Shown: in pieces, positions 1 through 8,886 of the stretch
Position numbering within the stretch: the first letter of the stretch is position 1
Layout of the letters: the number at the start of each line of letters is the position of its first letter
Assembly: GCA_016872775.1 (NCBI GenBank)
Contig: VGZA01000005.1
Coordinates: 98,054 to 162,053 of the forward strand
Direction of reading: 5' to 3'
Source: Planctomycetota bacterium
GTDB lineage: Bacteria > Planctomycetota > Planctomycetia > Pirellulales > Pirellulaceae
DNA: 64,000 nt
Translations under genes and position numbers: made by a program
The notes under the pieces: model-generated
Told to the model about the DNA's origin: nothing
Database searches by the model: none
What the model saw: the letters and a program-made list of their open reading frames with translations, nothing else

Positions 1-1052
1 TTCAGCTTCTTATGCAGGGTGTTGCGGTTGATACCCAGGCGTTTGGCCGCCTTGATCTGGACATTATTACAGGTCAACATCACCTGGGCCAGCAGTTCCT
101 TTTCGACGCGGTTGACGATTTTGGCGTGCAGGCTGTCTTCGTCCGGGCCGCAACTGGAGAGTCCTTGTTGGACGACGGCTGAGGTGAGGGTCTCCAGGTT
201 CGCGCCGAGCAGGCGGCTGGAAGGCGCCGGTTGTTTTCCGAGCACGACCGGCGGCAACAATTCGACCGTCAGTTCATCGGTCTCCGCCAGCACCACGGCC
301 CGTTCGATGTAATTCTGCAGTTCCCGCACATTTCCCGGCCAGTGGTACTCCTGCAGTGCCTGCCGGGCGGCGGGATGAACATGCACCACGAATCGCTCGT
401 TGGCTTCCGAGTAGTGCCGCAGGAAGAAGTGCACCAGTTCCGGGATGTCCTCGCGACGGTTCCGCAGCGGCGGCAGCGGTATCGAGACAACGTTCAGGCG
501 CCAATAAAGGTCTTCGCGGAACTTATCGTCGTGCACCAGACCGAGCAAGTCGCGGTTGCTGGCGGCGATTACGCGCGTATCCACGCGCACCGTGTTGGTG
601 TCGCCCACGCGTTCGAACTCGCGTTCCTGCAGCACCCGCAGCAGCTTGACCTGCAGGTGGGGAGTCGTGGAGTTGATTTCATCGAGAAAAATCGTACCGA
701 AATGCGCCGCCTCGAAGCGGCCGGTTCGGTTGTTGATCGCACCCGTGAACGCGCCGCGCACATGTCCGAACAGTTCGCTTTCAAGAAGGCTCTCGCTGAG
801 CGCCCCGCAATTGACGCGCACGAACGGTCCGCCCGCCCGGTCGCTCAACCGGTGCACTGCACTGGCGATCAGTTCCTTACCGGTCCCCGATTCACCCAGT
901 AGCAGCACCGAGGCATTGCTGCGCGCGACGCGGCGCGTCAGCCGGTAGACTTCCTGCATTGCCGGACTCGACCCAATCAGACCCGCAATGGGTGGATCCT
1001 GGTCCGCGCCCATCTTGGCGGGATTCGACGCTTGGGATTGGGGATTTGGCAT
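1..1052 (-). CDS. Sigma-54-dependent transcriptional activator, AAA+ and Fis-type HTH (3' end outside window)
   Basis: This is a bacterial enhancer-binding protein that would remodel sigma-54 RNA polymerase by ATP hydrolysis. Reading down from an ATG at 1052 it shows Walker A GESGTGKE (residues 53-60), the sigma-54 contact loop GAFTGA (100-105), Walker B TIFLDEIN (120-127), an arginine-finger region around [14 protein letters not shown], and a C-terminal Fis-like helix-turn-helix with [16 protein letters not shown]. The frame is still open at position 1, so the last residues are missing. Only about 25 residues precede the AAA+ domain, so there is no receiver, GAF or PAS sensor; regulation must come from another protein or from expression level. 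It lies 37 bases after the HEAT-repeat gene on the same strand and may be co-transcribed with it. No clear Shine-Dalgarno precedes 1052; a second ATG 13 codons later is possible. Confidence 0.9.
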   Translation of the reverse strand, partial: MPNPQSQASNPAKMGADQDPPIAGLIGSSPAMQEVYRLTRRVARSNASVLLLGESGTGKELIASAVHRLSDRAGGPFVRVNCGALSESLLESELFGHVRGAFTGAINNRTGRFEAAHFGTIFLDEINSTTPHLQVKLLRVLQEREFERVGDTNTVRVDTRVIAASNRDLLGLVHDDKFREDLYWRLNVVSIPLPPLRNRREDIPELVHFFLRHYSEANERFVVHVHPAARQALQEYHWPGNVRELQNYIERAVVLAETDELTVELLPPVVLGKQPAPSSRLLGANLETLTSAVVQQGLSSCGPDEDSLHAKIVNRVEKELLAQVMLTCNNVQIKAAKRLGINRNTLHKKL

Positions 1053-1089
1053 GCTGACGAACGAATCGAACCGGCGTTCGTGGAGGTGG

Positions 1090-3333
1090 CTAGGGCGGCG
1101 GCTGTTCTAGGATGTCGAGTATATCGCTCAACAACTGTTGCGACTGCTGATCCAGCCGCGCGCTGCCGTTGTAGCGCCGGTATTGGTTCAGGATTGCGTC
1201 GCGCGTCAGCAGGATCGAACGCGTCTGGACCGCGGAGGCGAACGCCTTTACCGCTTCTCGCCGGTCGCTGACGGGCCAGTGGGCTTCACTGGCGAACTCG
1301 ATCAATGCCTGCTGGGACCGGGGCGTGCCGAATTGTCCAAGGATTCCCGCCGCCAGCGACGACAACTCGCCGGTCTGCAAGGCGGTCTCGACCGCCGGCT
1401 GCAGGCGAGGCAGATCGTAGAATTCGTAACGCTTCCCTTCCTCGGTCAGGCGGGTGACCCATTCCAGGCATTGCCGCGCCTGTTCGACCCGGCGGTCCCT
1501 GCCTACGTTCTGGCGGGCAGCGATGGCGAATGAACGGTTGATAATCAGGTCCAGCGCTTCGATCTCGTAGGGCCGGACGAAGACGAACGTGAATTCATCA
1601 AGCTGCGCCTCGCGCCGCGACTTCTCGACGTCTTCCGCCCGCGAAATGATGCAGACTGGCAGGTGCGCCGTACGAGGCTCGTGACGCACCATCTGCAGCA
1701 TTTCAGCAACCCGGGGTTGCTCGATCCCTTCGCTCAACAGCAGCAATTCGCAATCCGGGTTCTTCACGGCCAGCTGAAAACCGGCCCGTCCTGTGGACGC
1801 CGATTCGGCCTCGAATCCGCGTTGATTCAACATCCCGACCAGCGATTGAACATCGGTCGATCGCGGATGCACCACGACGGCGCGGCGCATGCCGACGGTG
1901 GAACTCAAATACGCGAGGCAGTCAGTCAGCATGCTCGACCCGGCAAAAGCCGACTGGGGATCGATGCGCAGGATCGCCATCGCCGCGGTGAATCGAACGC
2001 GTCGGTCGGGATGTTCCAGGCAGGTCGTCAGCGTCGCCGGACGACCGTCGAGTGTCTCCAGCAGTGATGGGTCGGCAATCGATCCCAGCAAATGGACGAT
2101 CGCCATCACGCCAACGGATCGCTTGTTGCGCAGGCAGTCGACCAGGGCTTCGTTCAACATCGCCACGCCCGCCTGGGACGCGTACTGGACGATCGCGGGA
2201 TCGCCTGACGAGGGTGGATTGTCCAGACCGGCGATCCACTGCGCCGCCTCGAGCCGCGTGGCCAGCGCCAGTCGTTGATATTCCCGATTGTCCGGCATGA
2301 GCAGCGCCAGTTCGCGAGCCAGGCGCGACGCTTCGACGACATTCAAAATCCGGGCATCAAAATATGCTGGAACCGGTCGTCGCGTCGTCGCCTCCCAATC
2401 CCATAGTTCCCCCGTTCCGTCGACGCCGATGACGACAGGTGACTCGCCGCCCAGATGGGCCTGAATACGCCGGGCCAGAAATCGGCAGGCCTCGTCCCGT
2501 GACGGCATCGCTCCCACCGTCCGCGCCAGCGCATCGCGAGCCGCGGCCTGTGCTTCCGCGTCGGCCTCCGGCAGAACCGCCGGCGCCAGGAAATAACCGA
2601 CGCAGCGCGTCGCGTTCATTTTTCCGAGGACTCGGATCACCTGGGCCTTTAGCTGCGGGTTGTCGGATTGCAATGCGCCGACCAGCGGCTCCACGGCCTC
2701 TTTCCCCATGCGCACCAGCAACTGGCGGATCGCCGGATGCTCACTGCTGCGCGAGGCGTCCGACAGGACGGAAACCAGGGGTGGAATCGCGGATCGCCCG
2801 GCGAGCAGGATCTCCGACCCGGCCGCGGCACGGACCTGCAACGAGGCATCGGACAGCTTCGGTACCAGCGTCGACAACCGGTCGGCGTCACGCACTACCC
2901 GCGCTGACGCATCCAGCACCCGAACCCCGAAGTCGCGCCGCGCGGCGGTTAACGACTCCTGGGCCGCGACGCGCAGAAAGAAATCGGAGCCAATCCGAGA
3001 TCGCAACGATGCCAGGGCCGCGTCGTCCAGATTCAATTCCAGCAGCCGATCCAGGTAGTTGGATGCCTCATCAAACCGCCCCAGATCGAACACCACGCGC
3101 ACGGCCTGGATCAACTGCTCCGGAGTTTTCGGATTCGACCGACGAACGCTGAGGATCGCCGCATCCGTTTCCTCGACGAAGTCCGCCGGCCGTGCCGCCC
3201 CCTTCGCCGCCCCGGAACCCGGCCGTTTGTCCGTGGACGGCGCATTGGTGTCAAACGGGTCACTCTGAGCTGACGCCAGACGCGCGGCAGCAGCCAGACA
3301 CAAGAGAGATGCGATTGTGATTCGACGATTCAT
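1090..3333 (-). CDS. Secreted HEAT-repeat protein with degenerate receiver-like domain
   Basis: The 747-residue product begins with a Sec signal peptide ([23 protein letters not shown]). Residues about 75-280 and 385-460 are alpha-helical HEAT-like repeats. Residues about 482-600 follow the strand pattern of a CheY receiver. The acidic pocket is lost there: the DD pair reads HP (489-490), the phospho-Asp strand reads LLLLSEG, Ser564 is retained, and the usual Lys-Pro is RP (587-588). The C-terminus is again helical. The domain therefore cannot be a normal phosphoreceiver, and with a signal peptide it would act outside the cytoplasm. It starts 10 bases after argH and precedes the sigma-54 activator, so the three may share a transcript. 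The function is unknown; a protein-protein scaffold is the safest guess. Confidence 0.8.
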   Translation of the reverse strand: MNRRITIASLLCLAAAARLASAQSDPFDTNAPSTDKRPGSGAAKGAARPADFVEETDAAILSVRRSNPKTPEQLIQAVRVVFDLGRFDEASNYLDRLLELNLDDAALASLRSRIGSDFFLRVAAQESLTAARRDFGVRVLDASARVVRDADRLSTLVPKLSDASLQVRAAAGSEILLAGRSAIPPLVSVLSDASRSSEHPAIRQLLVRMGKEAVEPLVGALQSDNPQLKAQVIRVLGKMNATRCVGYFLAPAVLPEADAEAQAAARDALARTVGAMPSRDEACRFLARRIQAHLGGESPVVIGVDGTGELWDWEATTRRPVPAYFDARILNVVEASRLARELALLMPDNREYQRLALATRLEAAQWIAGLDNPPSSGDPAIVQYASQAGVAMLNEALVDCLRNKRSVGVMAIVHLLGSIADPSLLETLDGRPATLTTCLEHPDRRVRFTAAMAILRIDPQSAFAGSSMLTDCLAYLSSTVGMRRAVVVHPRSTDVQSLVGMLNQRGFEAESASTGRAGFQLAVKNPDCELLLLSEGIEQPRVAEMLQMVRHEPRTAHLPVCIISRAEDVEKSRREAQLDEFTFVFVRPYEIEALDLIINRSFAIAARQNVGRDRRVEQARQCLEWVTRLTEEGKRYEFYDLPRLQPAVETALQTGELSSLAAGILGQFGTPRSQQALIEFASEAHWPVSDRREAVKAFASAVQTRSILLTRDAILNQYRRYNGSARLDQQSQQLLSDILDILEQPPP

Positions 3334-3343
3334 GCGGGATCAC

Positions 3344-4765
3344 TCATGAAATGGTGGCACGGGAAGTAGCGGCATCATCGATGGGCAGCGGGCCGATCTG
3401 CTGCTTCCATCGTTCGATCTGGCGGGCCACTTCCTGCGGAGCCGTCGAACCGTAGCTTACGAACGCCTGTAACGCATTCTGCACGCCTAACACGTGATAG
3501 ACCGATGCGTCCAGGTCGGACTGCAATTGCTGAAATTCCGATAACGGCAGGTCGCAAAGTCGACAGCGACGCTCGATGGCGCGCCGCACCAGCGTTCCCA
3601 CCAGATGGTGCGCGGTACGCTGCGGCGTGCCGCGGAGGATCAGGTACTCCATCAGCGAGGTCGCGTCCAGGAACCCCTCGTCCAGTCGAGCCGCGATCGA
3701 CTCGCGATTCAATTCGGCGCCGTCCACGACGGCGGTCGCCATCTCCAGGCAGGCTTCCACCGTGTCGACCGCGTCGAACAGCGGCGGCTTGTCCTCCTGC
3801 AAATCCCGGTTGTAGGCCAGCGGCAGACCCTTCACCAGCACCAGTAAGGTCTGCAGGCTGCCGATGACGCGGGCCGTCTTGCCGCGGGTCAGTTCCAGGA
3901 CGTCCGGATTGATCTTCTGCGGCATGATCGACGATCCGGTGCAGTAAGGCTGTGGCAGTCGGAGAAAATCAAACTCGACCGTCGACCAGAGAATCCACTC
4001 CTCGGCCCAGGTACTCAGATGCTCGGCAATCATCACCAGGCAGAAGGCGGTTTCCAGCACGAAATCACGATCGCTCGTGGCGTCGATGCTGTTGGCAGCG
4101 ATCGTGTCGAAACCGAGCCGGCTAGCGACATCGGCACGATCGATCGGCAACGAAGTGCCAGCGATTGCGGCCGATCCCAGAGGCATCACGTTTACGCGTG
4201 CGCGGCAGTCGCGCAGGCGCTGTCGATCCCGTTCCAGCTTCTCGATGTAGGCCAGCCAGTAATGGGCCGCAAGAACCGGTTGCGCACGCTGCAAGTGGGT
4301 GTAGCCGGGCAGCACCACTCCGGCGTCGCGTTCGCACCGCGCCAGAAAGGCCCTCTGAAGCTCGCGGCATTTGCCGTCGATCCGGTCGATCGCGTCGCGC
4401 ACCCAGAGCCGAAATACGGTGGCAACCTGATCGTTGCGGCTGCGCGCGGTGTGCAACTTGCGGCCGGTGTCTTCCAGGCGGCCGATCAATGCACGTTCGA
4501 TGTGCATGTGGATATCTTCGTCCGCAGTGCTGTATTCAAACCGCCCCTGCTCGATCCGCGTCTGTACTTTGCGCAGCGTCTGCTCCACTTGTTCGCATTC
4601 GATGGCGTCCAGGATTCCAATGCGAGCCAGCATGCGTGCGTGGGCGATATTCTGTTCGATATCGTGCGCGTACAGCCGCTTGTCGAAACTGATGCTCTCC
4701 GTGAACTGCTCGACTCGGGGGTCTGTGCCCTGTTCGAATACCCCGCTGCGCGATGGTGTGGTCAA
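3344..4765 (-). CDS. argH: Argininosuccinate lyase
   Basis: ArgH cleaves argininosuccinate to arginine and fumarate, the last step of arginine synthesis, in the cytoplasm. The 473-residue protein has the fumarase/aspartase-superfamily signature GSSIMPQKINPD, which carries the catalytic serine, and GYTHLQRAQP with the catalytic histidine. The N-terminal GTDPRVEQFTESISFDKRL is typical of the family. There is no in-frame ATG near the N-terminus. I chose a TTG at 4765 because TGAGG lies 6 bases upstream and the protein then begins with the family-like MTTPSRSGVF; a TTG at 4777 is the alternative. The HEAT gene follows after 10 bases. Length matches the family (about 460). Confidence 0.95.
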   Translation of the reverse strand: MTTPSRSGVFEQGTDPRVEQFTESISFDKRLYAHDIEQNIAHARMLARIGILDAIECEQVEQTLRKVQTRIEQGRFEYSTADEDIHMHIERALIGRLEDTGRKLHTARSRNDQVATVFRLWVRDAIDRIDGKCRELQRAFLARCERDAGVVLPGYTHLQRAQPVLAAHYWLAYIEKLERDRQRLRDCRARVNVMPLGSAAIAGTSLPIDRADVASRLGFDTIAANSIDATSDRDFVLETAFCLVMIAEHLSTWAEEWILWSTVEFDFLRLPQPYCTGSSIMPQKINPDVLELTRGKTARVIGSLQTLLVLVKGLPLAYNRDLQEDKPPLFDAVDTVEACLEMATAVVDGAELNRESIAARLDEGFLDATSLMEYLILRGTPQRTAHHLVGTLVRRAIERRCRLCDLPLSEFQQLQSDLDASVYHVLGVQNALQAFVSYGSTAPQEVARQIERWKQQIGPLPIDDAATSRATIS

Positions 4766-4904
4766 TGTCTGCCTCAAAGGGAATCGCCAGGCCGACTACC
4801 CGAAAAAAAACGACAACCTCTTCATACTAAATGGCTTAGGAAAGGGTGTCAACGAGCCGGCCGGAAGCCTTTGCGTAAGGATTAGGCAGCTTATGTCGAT
4901 AAGT

Positions 4905-5606
4905 CTAGCGCGGTTTGCGGCGTTTACGTTCAGGCTTCGCACGGGAGGGCAACGAACCCTCCCGATCCAGCAGACGCACCTTCATGCGCGTTCCCTCGGG
5001 GGCCGAGAAACCGCCAAGTTCGCCCTGGCTACCCACGACGCGGTGGCACGGAACAATCAACGGAAAGCGGTTGCGTGCCATGATCGTTCCCACGGCGCGC
5101 GCCGCCCCGGGCCGCCCCGCCCGGCGCGCAAGGTCGCCATAGGACACAACGTCGCCCCAGCCAACCCGACGACAACATGCCACGACCCGTTTCTGAAACG
5201 GCGTCATGCCGTCCAGCGACAAGCGAATATCCCGAAAATTGTCGACAGTCCCTGCCGCAAAATCCAACAACCGCCGCACCAACGATTCCTGCTCTTCCGT
5301 CGGTTCATACGGTTGCAGCGGCTCGAACGGTCCGCCAAGTGGCCGATCCAATCCTGGCTCAACATCCCTGGCTTGCGTTGCCGGGACCTGAGGAGCCGTA
5401 ACGGTAGCCTTCGGTCCATCCGGTCCCAGGGAAGACAGCGCCGTCTGCCTCGCCTGCCTCGCCGACCGGTGTCCAAAAGTGAAATGGCTCAACAGATCCG
5501 CCTCCCAGCGACAACACATCCAGCCAAGTTCCGAGGGGAAAAGGGCCTGCGTTCGACCGTGATCCCTGGGCGACTGACGCCAGTCAATCGGAGCGGTTTG
5601 AGGCAT
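4905..5606 (-). CDS. ogt: Methylated-DNA--protein-cysteine methyltransferase
   Basis: This is a suicide DNA-repair enzyme that moves the alkyl group from O6-alkylguanine to its own cysteine. The C-terminal half has the family signature with active-site IVPCHRVVG, the helix-turn-helix segment DVVSYGDLARRAGRPGAARAVG, and MTPFQKRV. The first 100 or so residues are the poorly conserved N-terminal domain with a long linker, giving 233 residues against 160-180 for a minimal Ogt. The ATG at 5606 was chosen because CAGGAGGGA lies just upstream; the frame extends 20 codons further without such a site. The C-terminus ends in a basic tail (KPERKRRKPR). It is followed by argH on the same strand after about 140 bases. 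Confidence 0.93.
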   Translation of the reverse strand: MPQTAPIDWRQSPRDHGRTQALFPSELGWMCCRWEADLLSHFTFGHRSARQARQTALSSLGPDGPKATVTAPQVPATQARDVEPGLDRPLGGPFEPLQPYEPTEEQESLVRRLLDFAAGTVDNFRDIRLSLDGMTPFQKRVVACCRRVGWGDVVSYGDLARRAGRPGAARAVGTIMARNRFPLIVPCHRVVGSQGELGGFSAPEGTRMKVRLLDREGSLPSRAKPERKRRKPR

Positions 5607-5751
5607 CGTTTGTCCCTCCTGAATCGGACATCGAAATTCGACGATTTGGGTCCGCCGACGGTGCATCTCCTTGCGACCCTTGCCAGTCGCCTTATACTGA
5701 AGTTGGTAATTCTAGCCAGTTCAATCGCGACACAACACCCAGGAGTTTTCC

Positions 5752-6495
5752 ATGGGGAGGTTTGAATCTTTCGCTGACGACTATTACGTCAACATGAACC
5801 TCAATACCGAGATGGACCTCCCCCAAGGTCGCGAGTCAATTCTGCATTATTTTGAGCAGTTGCAGAAACTCTATCCGACCATGCGGAATTTCTTCACGCG
5901 GGAACGGGGAGAGTTTGTTCTCGAGGAGGACAAAGACCGCGGCAGTTATCGTTGGGCGACGGTCGAGACGCGGCGGGTTTGCTCGGGATATGTGAATCCA
6001 ACTTCTCCTGAGGAAGCGCTGAAGCAACATGCCCGCGTGCTCGAGCTGGTGCCGTACCACTTGTCCCTGTCGCCGCTGGACTGCGAATCGTTGAACGTGG
6101 TGTACGGATTCGATTTCAGTTACCGGGGCAATCAGAATCAGGTGCTGGTCAACGCGCTCGGGCTGACGCCCGCTTTCGAGCGGATGGCCAATCTGCCTGG
6201 TTCGACGGTGCTGTCACATGAACCGTCCATCCAGTTGGCGCTCGACAGCGATTGCCGGACGCAATGCCGGCTGAGCATCGAAACGCGAACCAATGCCTAC
6301 CATGTCCGCACGGGCGAATACCCCGAGGATCAAATCAGCGTCTATTTCACCGTGCGGCGGTATGGCAGTCTCGATTCCAACGAATCGTATGTGGCAGCGA
6401 TGGCGCGGCTTGCCGAGCTATGCCGCGAATTGGTGGAGGGATACGTCGTCGACAACGTTTTGCGGCCTCTCGCGCAGACGATCGCCATTCAATAG
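5752..6495 (+). CDS. Conserved hypothetical protein
   Basis: The 247-residue product is soluble, has no signal peptide or membrane segment, and I do not recognise a named family. Good coding properties and a clear Shine-Dalgarno (CCAGGAG, 7 bases before the ATG) support it as real. It reads like a mixed alpha/beta protein, with aromatic-rich segments such as YRWATVETRRV and YGFDFSYRGN and a helical C-terminus. It starts divergently from ogt, with about 145 bases between the two starts. No function can be assigned. Confidence 0.75.
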   Translation: MGRFESFADDYYVNMNLNTEMDLPQGRESILHYFEQLQKLYPTMRNFFTRERGEFVLEEDKDRGSYRWATVETRRVCSGYVNPTSPEEALKQHARVLELVPYHLSLSPLDCESLNVVYGFDFSYRGNQNQVLVNALGLTPAFERMANLPGSTVLSHEPSIQLALDSDCRTQCRLSIETRTNAYHVRTGEYPEDQISVYFTVRRYGSLDSNESYVAAMARLAELCRELVEGYVVDNVLRPLAQTIAIQ

Positions 6496-6518
6496 ATCCC
6501 CGCTTCAGGTCCGTCCGC

Positions 6519-6743
6519 TCATTCGTCGTTTTTTCCGTCCCCCAGTTTCCTTCGCGTCCGATCTAACGCGTCGAGGAACCACGAGGCCTGATAGTCCCGC
6601 TGGGCCTGAAGCAGGTCGGGAACCGCCTCGGTCACCTGCTGCCCTTGGCCGGCCGACAACCGCAGCCTCAGCCGATCGTTCTCCACCGATGCGAACAGGC
6701 CCCATCGATGCCCCGCAAGGCGAACAATGGTCGGGCCTGTGGG
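6519..6743 (-). pseudogene. C-terminal coding fragment, unknown family
   Basis: An open minus-strand frame reads from just after a TGA at 6746-6744 down to a TGA at 6521-6519. It has about 80% GC at third positions and protein-like text (GLFASVENDRLRLRLSAG, then an amphipathic helix ending LDALDRTRRKLGDGKNDE). It has no ATG, GTG or TTG before GTG 6686, so it is either a short gene with an unusual start or the tail of a decayed gene. An adjacent minus frame up to about 6900 also reads protein-like. A one-base loss in the G run at 6700-6703 would join the two frames. Function unknown. Confidence 0.35.
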
Positions 6744-6887
6744 TCAGTCTGCCCGATGTCGATGCGGGGCGCCTTTTTGTCGACGAGCCGTTCGAATCGT
6801 TCGCCAACCTTGTCCGCACCCATCGCTCCGCAAACCTGGCCCTGGAGAAGGTTTGCGCTCGCAACACCGACCAGGGCTTGAAGATGA

Positions 6888-7100
6888 CATCCCTCTGGTT
6901 TCCCGCCGCGATCCGCGGCATCAAATCGGCCGCCGACTGGTGCGCCCGCCAGCGGCGAACGACGGGTCGTAATGCGGGGAGGCAGTTTCGAGTCGACGCC
7001 GCGCGAACTGCGTTCCGCAGACCGCACCGCCAGCGTTCCCGCCAATCCGCGTTATCCCTTCGGCTTCCGCGTTCTATTCCAGGACGGTCCGTTGCGATGA
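6888..7100 (+). pseudogene. Remnant of formylglycine-generating-enzyme-like (FGE-sulfatase) domain C-terminus
   Basis: The plus frame ending at TGA 7098-7100 carries the C-terminal signature of the FGE/SUMF1 domain: VVMRGGSF, then RSADR, then RYPFGFRVLF. Upstream the same frame is closed by TGA codons at 6879 and 6885. The neighbouring plus frame (about 6690-6950) is open with coding-like codon use, so a frameshift near 6940 may have split an older gene. None of the usual upstream FGE motifs is visible, so only a tail remains. It ends 7 bases before the 3' end of the cupin regulator gene, with which it converges. Confidence 0.45.
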
Positions 7101-7107
7101 GTGGGCG

Positions 7108-7737
7108 TCAGCTGTAGATGTCGACCAGAAACAACACCGCTTCGCCCTTGCCCATGTTCACGATCGCATGCGGCACATCGGCCCGGTACGTGGCGGAATC
7201 GCCTGGATTCAGCAGTTCGCTGTCGGTATCCGATTCCACCCGCACCTGCCCTTTCTGCACCGTGAGGAATTCGCGAGTGCCCTGGAAATGGGCCGCGCTG
7301 CGAAGTTCACCGCCCGGCTGCAACGCTAACTCGTAAAACTCAACATCCTTCTCGAGGTTCAGCGGACTCAAAGTGCGGATCCGGCAGAGCTTGTCCGAGC
7401 GGTAGTGATAGGTGCGGTCGTCCGCGCGAATCACCGTGATCGGCGCGCTGGCCCCAGGCATTTCCAGTAGTTCACCGACCGCCATGCCAAACGCCTGCGC
7501 GATGCGGACGGTGACAGCCAGCGTTGGGTTGGTCTGATCGCGCTCGATCTGGCTCAACATCGAACGGCTGACGCCGCTCGCACCGGCCAGCACTTCCAGC
7601 GACCATCCCCGCTCCGTCCGCAGTTGCCGCACCCGCTGCCCCAGGTGCCGCGACAGCGCGTCCGGGGTCGGCGCGGTCGTTGGCGCGGGACGTTCGGTGA
7701 CAGGGGGGCCGGTGCGGGATTTCCTGGAAGCGGCCAT
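7108..7737 (-). CDS. XRE-family transcriptional regulator with C-terminal cupin domain
   Basis: The 209-residue protein has an N-terminal Cro/C1-type HTH at about residues 30-88 ([38 protein letters not shown]). A cupin effector domain follows at about 140-205 ([35 protein letters not shown]). This architecture is that of SutR/PuuR-like regulators that sense small metabolites. It is divergent from tdh with only 86 bases between the two starts, so it most likely controls tdh and itself. The ligand is not evident; threonine or a related amino acid is an inference from the neighbour. Confidence 0.9.
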   Translation of the reverse strand: MAASRKSRTGPPVTERPAPTTAPTPDALSRHLGQRVRQLRTERGWSLEVLAGASGVSRSMLSQIERDQTNPTLAVTVRIAQAFGMAVGELLEMPGASAPITVIRADDRTYHYRSDKLCRIRTLSPLNLEKDVEFYELALQPGGELRSAAHFQGTREFLTVQKGQVRVESDTDSELLNPGDSATYRADVPHAIVNMGKGEAVLFLVDIYS

Positions 7738-7760
7738 GTTCAGTATTTTGGAATTGGATC

Positions 7761-7779
7761 TTGTTTATCGAACAACGAT
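7761..7779. promoter_or_regulatory. Candidate operator between the cupin regulator and tdh
   Basis: The 86-base divergent gap contains a perfect inverted repeat TTGTT-tatcg-AACAA (7761-7775), overlapping ATCG-aacaa-CGAT (7767-7779). Symmetric sites like this are typical XRE-regulator targets, and the position suits control of both divergent promoters. No convincing -35/-10 pair could be fixed by eye. Confidence 0.4.
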
Positions 7780-7823
7780 CATCTACTGTGTTAAACGCAC
7801 ATCTAATATATCGGAGACGAAAC

Positions 7824-8858
7824 ATGAAAACCATGCCGGCGCTGGTCAAGCGCCAATCGGTTCCCGGCCTTTGGCTCGAGGAGGTCCCAGTGCCGACGAT
7901 CGGCATCAATGACGTGCTGATTCGAGTCGACCGGACCGGAATTTGTGGTACCGATCTGCATATCTACAATTGGGATGCCTGGGCCCAGCGCACGATTCCG
8001 GTGCCGTTGGTGGTGGGTCACGAGTTCGTGGGGGAGATTGTCGAGGTCGGTTCGAACGTGACCGATTTCTTTCCGGGCGACGTGGTGAGCGGCGAGGGGC
8101 ACGTGGTCTGTGGCCGTTGCCGGAACTGCCTGGCTGGCCGGAGGCATCTCTGCAAGGACACCAAAGGCGTCGGCGTCAATCGCCCCGGGGCGTTCGCCGA
8201 ATTTATCGCGTTGCCGATGACCAATGTCTGGCATCATCGCCACGATATCGACCGCGATGTGGCATCGATTTTTGATCCGTTCGGCAACGCGGTGCACACC
8301 ACGCTTTCGTTTCCGGTACTGGGTGAAGATGTGCTGATCACCGGCGCGGGGCCGATCGGCATCATGGCCACGGCGATCGCGCGGCATGCCGGGGCTCGCT
8401 TCATCGTGGTCACCGATGTGAACGACTATCGGCTCGATCTTGCCCGGAAGATGGGAGCAACGCAGGTGCTGAATGTCCGCCAGGGCAACCTGGGCGACGT
8501 GCAGAAATCGCTGGGGATGAAAGAAGGATTCGACGTCGGCCTGGAGATGTCCGGCAATCCGTCCGCATTCCGTTCGATGCTCGATTCGATGGCCCACGGT
8601 GGGAAAATCGCGATGTTGGGAATTCCCTCCGAGCCGATTTCGATTGACTGGAACACGGTGGTGTTCAACATGCTCACGATCAAGGGGATCTACGGACGGG
8701 AGATGTACGAGACCTGGTACAAAATGACGGTCATGCTGGAGAGCGGGCTGAATATCTCGCCGGTGATCACGCATCGCTTTGACTTCCAGGAATTCGAGCG
8801 TGGATTTGAGATCATGCGGACCGGGATGTCGGGCAAGGTGATCTTGAATTGGCGTTAG
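7824..8858 (+). CDS. tdh: L-threonine 3-dehydrogenase
   Basis: This zinc-dependent medium-chain dehydrogenase oxidises L-threonine to 2-amino-3-oxobutyrate with NAD+. The 344-residue length matches E. coli Tdh (341). Catalytic zinc ligands are in [13 protein letters not shown] and GHEFVGE. Structural zinc cysteines are in [15 protein letters not shown]. The dinucleotide motif is GAGPIGIMA, and [10 protein letters not shown] and [14 protein letters not shown] are Tdh-specific stretches. The start at 7824 follows CGGAGACGAAAC; the frame is open upstream but has no better start. The usual partner kbl (2-amino-3-ketobutyrate CoA ligase) is not in this window. It is probably regulated by the divergent cupin-XRE protein. 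Confidence 0.95.
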   Translation: MKTMPALVKRQSVPGLWLEEVPVPTIGINDVLIRVDRTGICGTDLHIYNWDAWAQRTIPVPLVVGHEFVGEIVEVGSNVTDFFPGDVVSGEGHVVCGRCRNCLAGRRHLCKDTKGVGVNRPGAFAEFIALPMTNVWHHRHDIDRDVASIFDPFGNAVHTTLSFPVLGEDVLITGAGPIGIMATAIARHAGARFIVVTDVNDYRLDLARKMGATQVLNVRQGNLGDVQKSLGMKEGFDVGLEMSGNPSAFRSMLDSMAHGGKIAMLGIPSEPISIDWNTVVFNMLTIKGIYGREMYETWYKMTVMLESGLNISPVITHRFDFQEFERGFEIMRTGMSGKVILNWR

Positions 8859-8886
8859 CGCGACACCGCACGAACCAAGGTTCATG

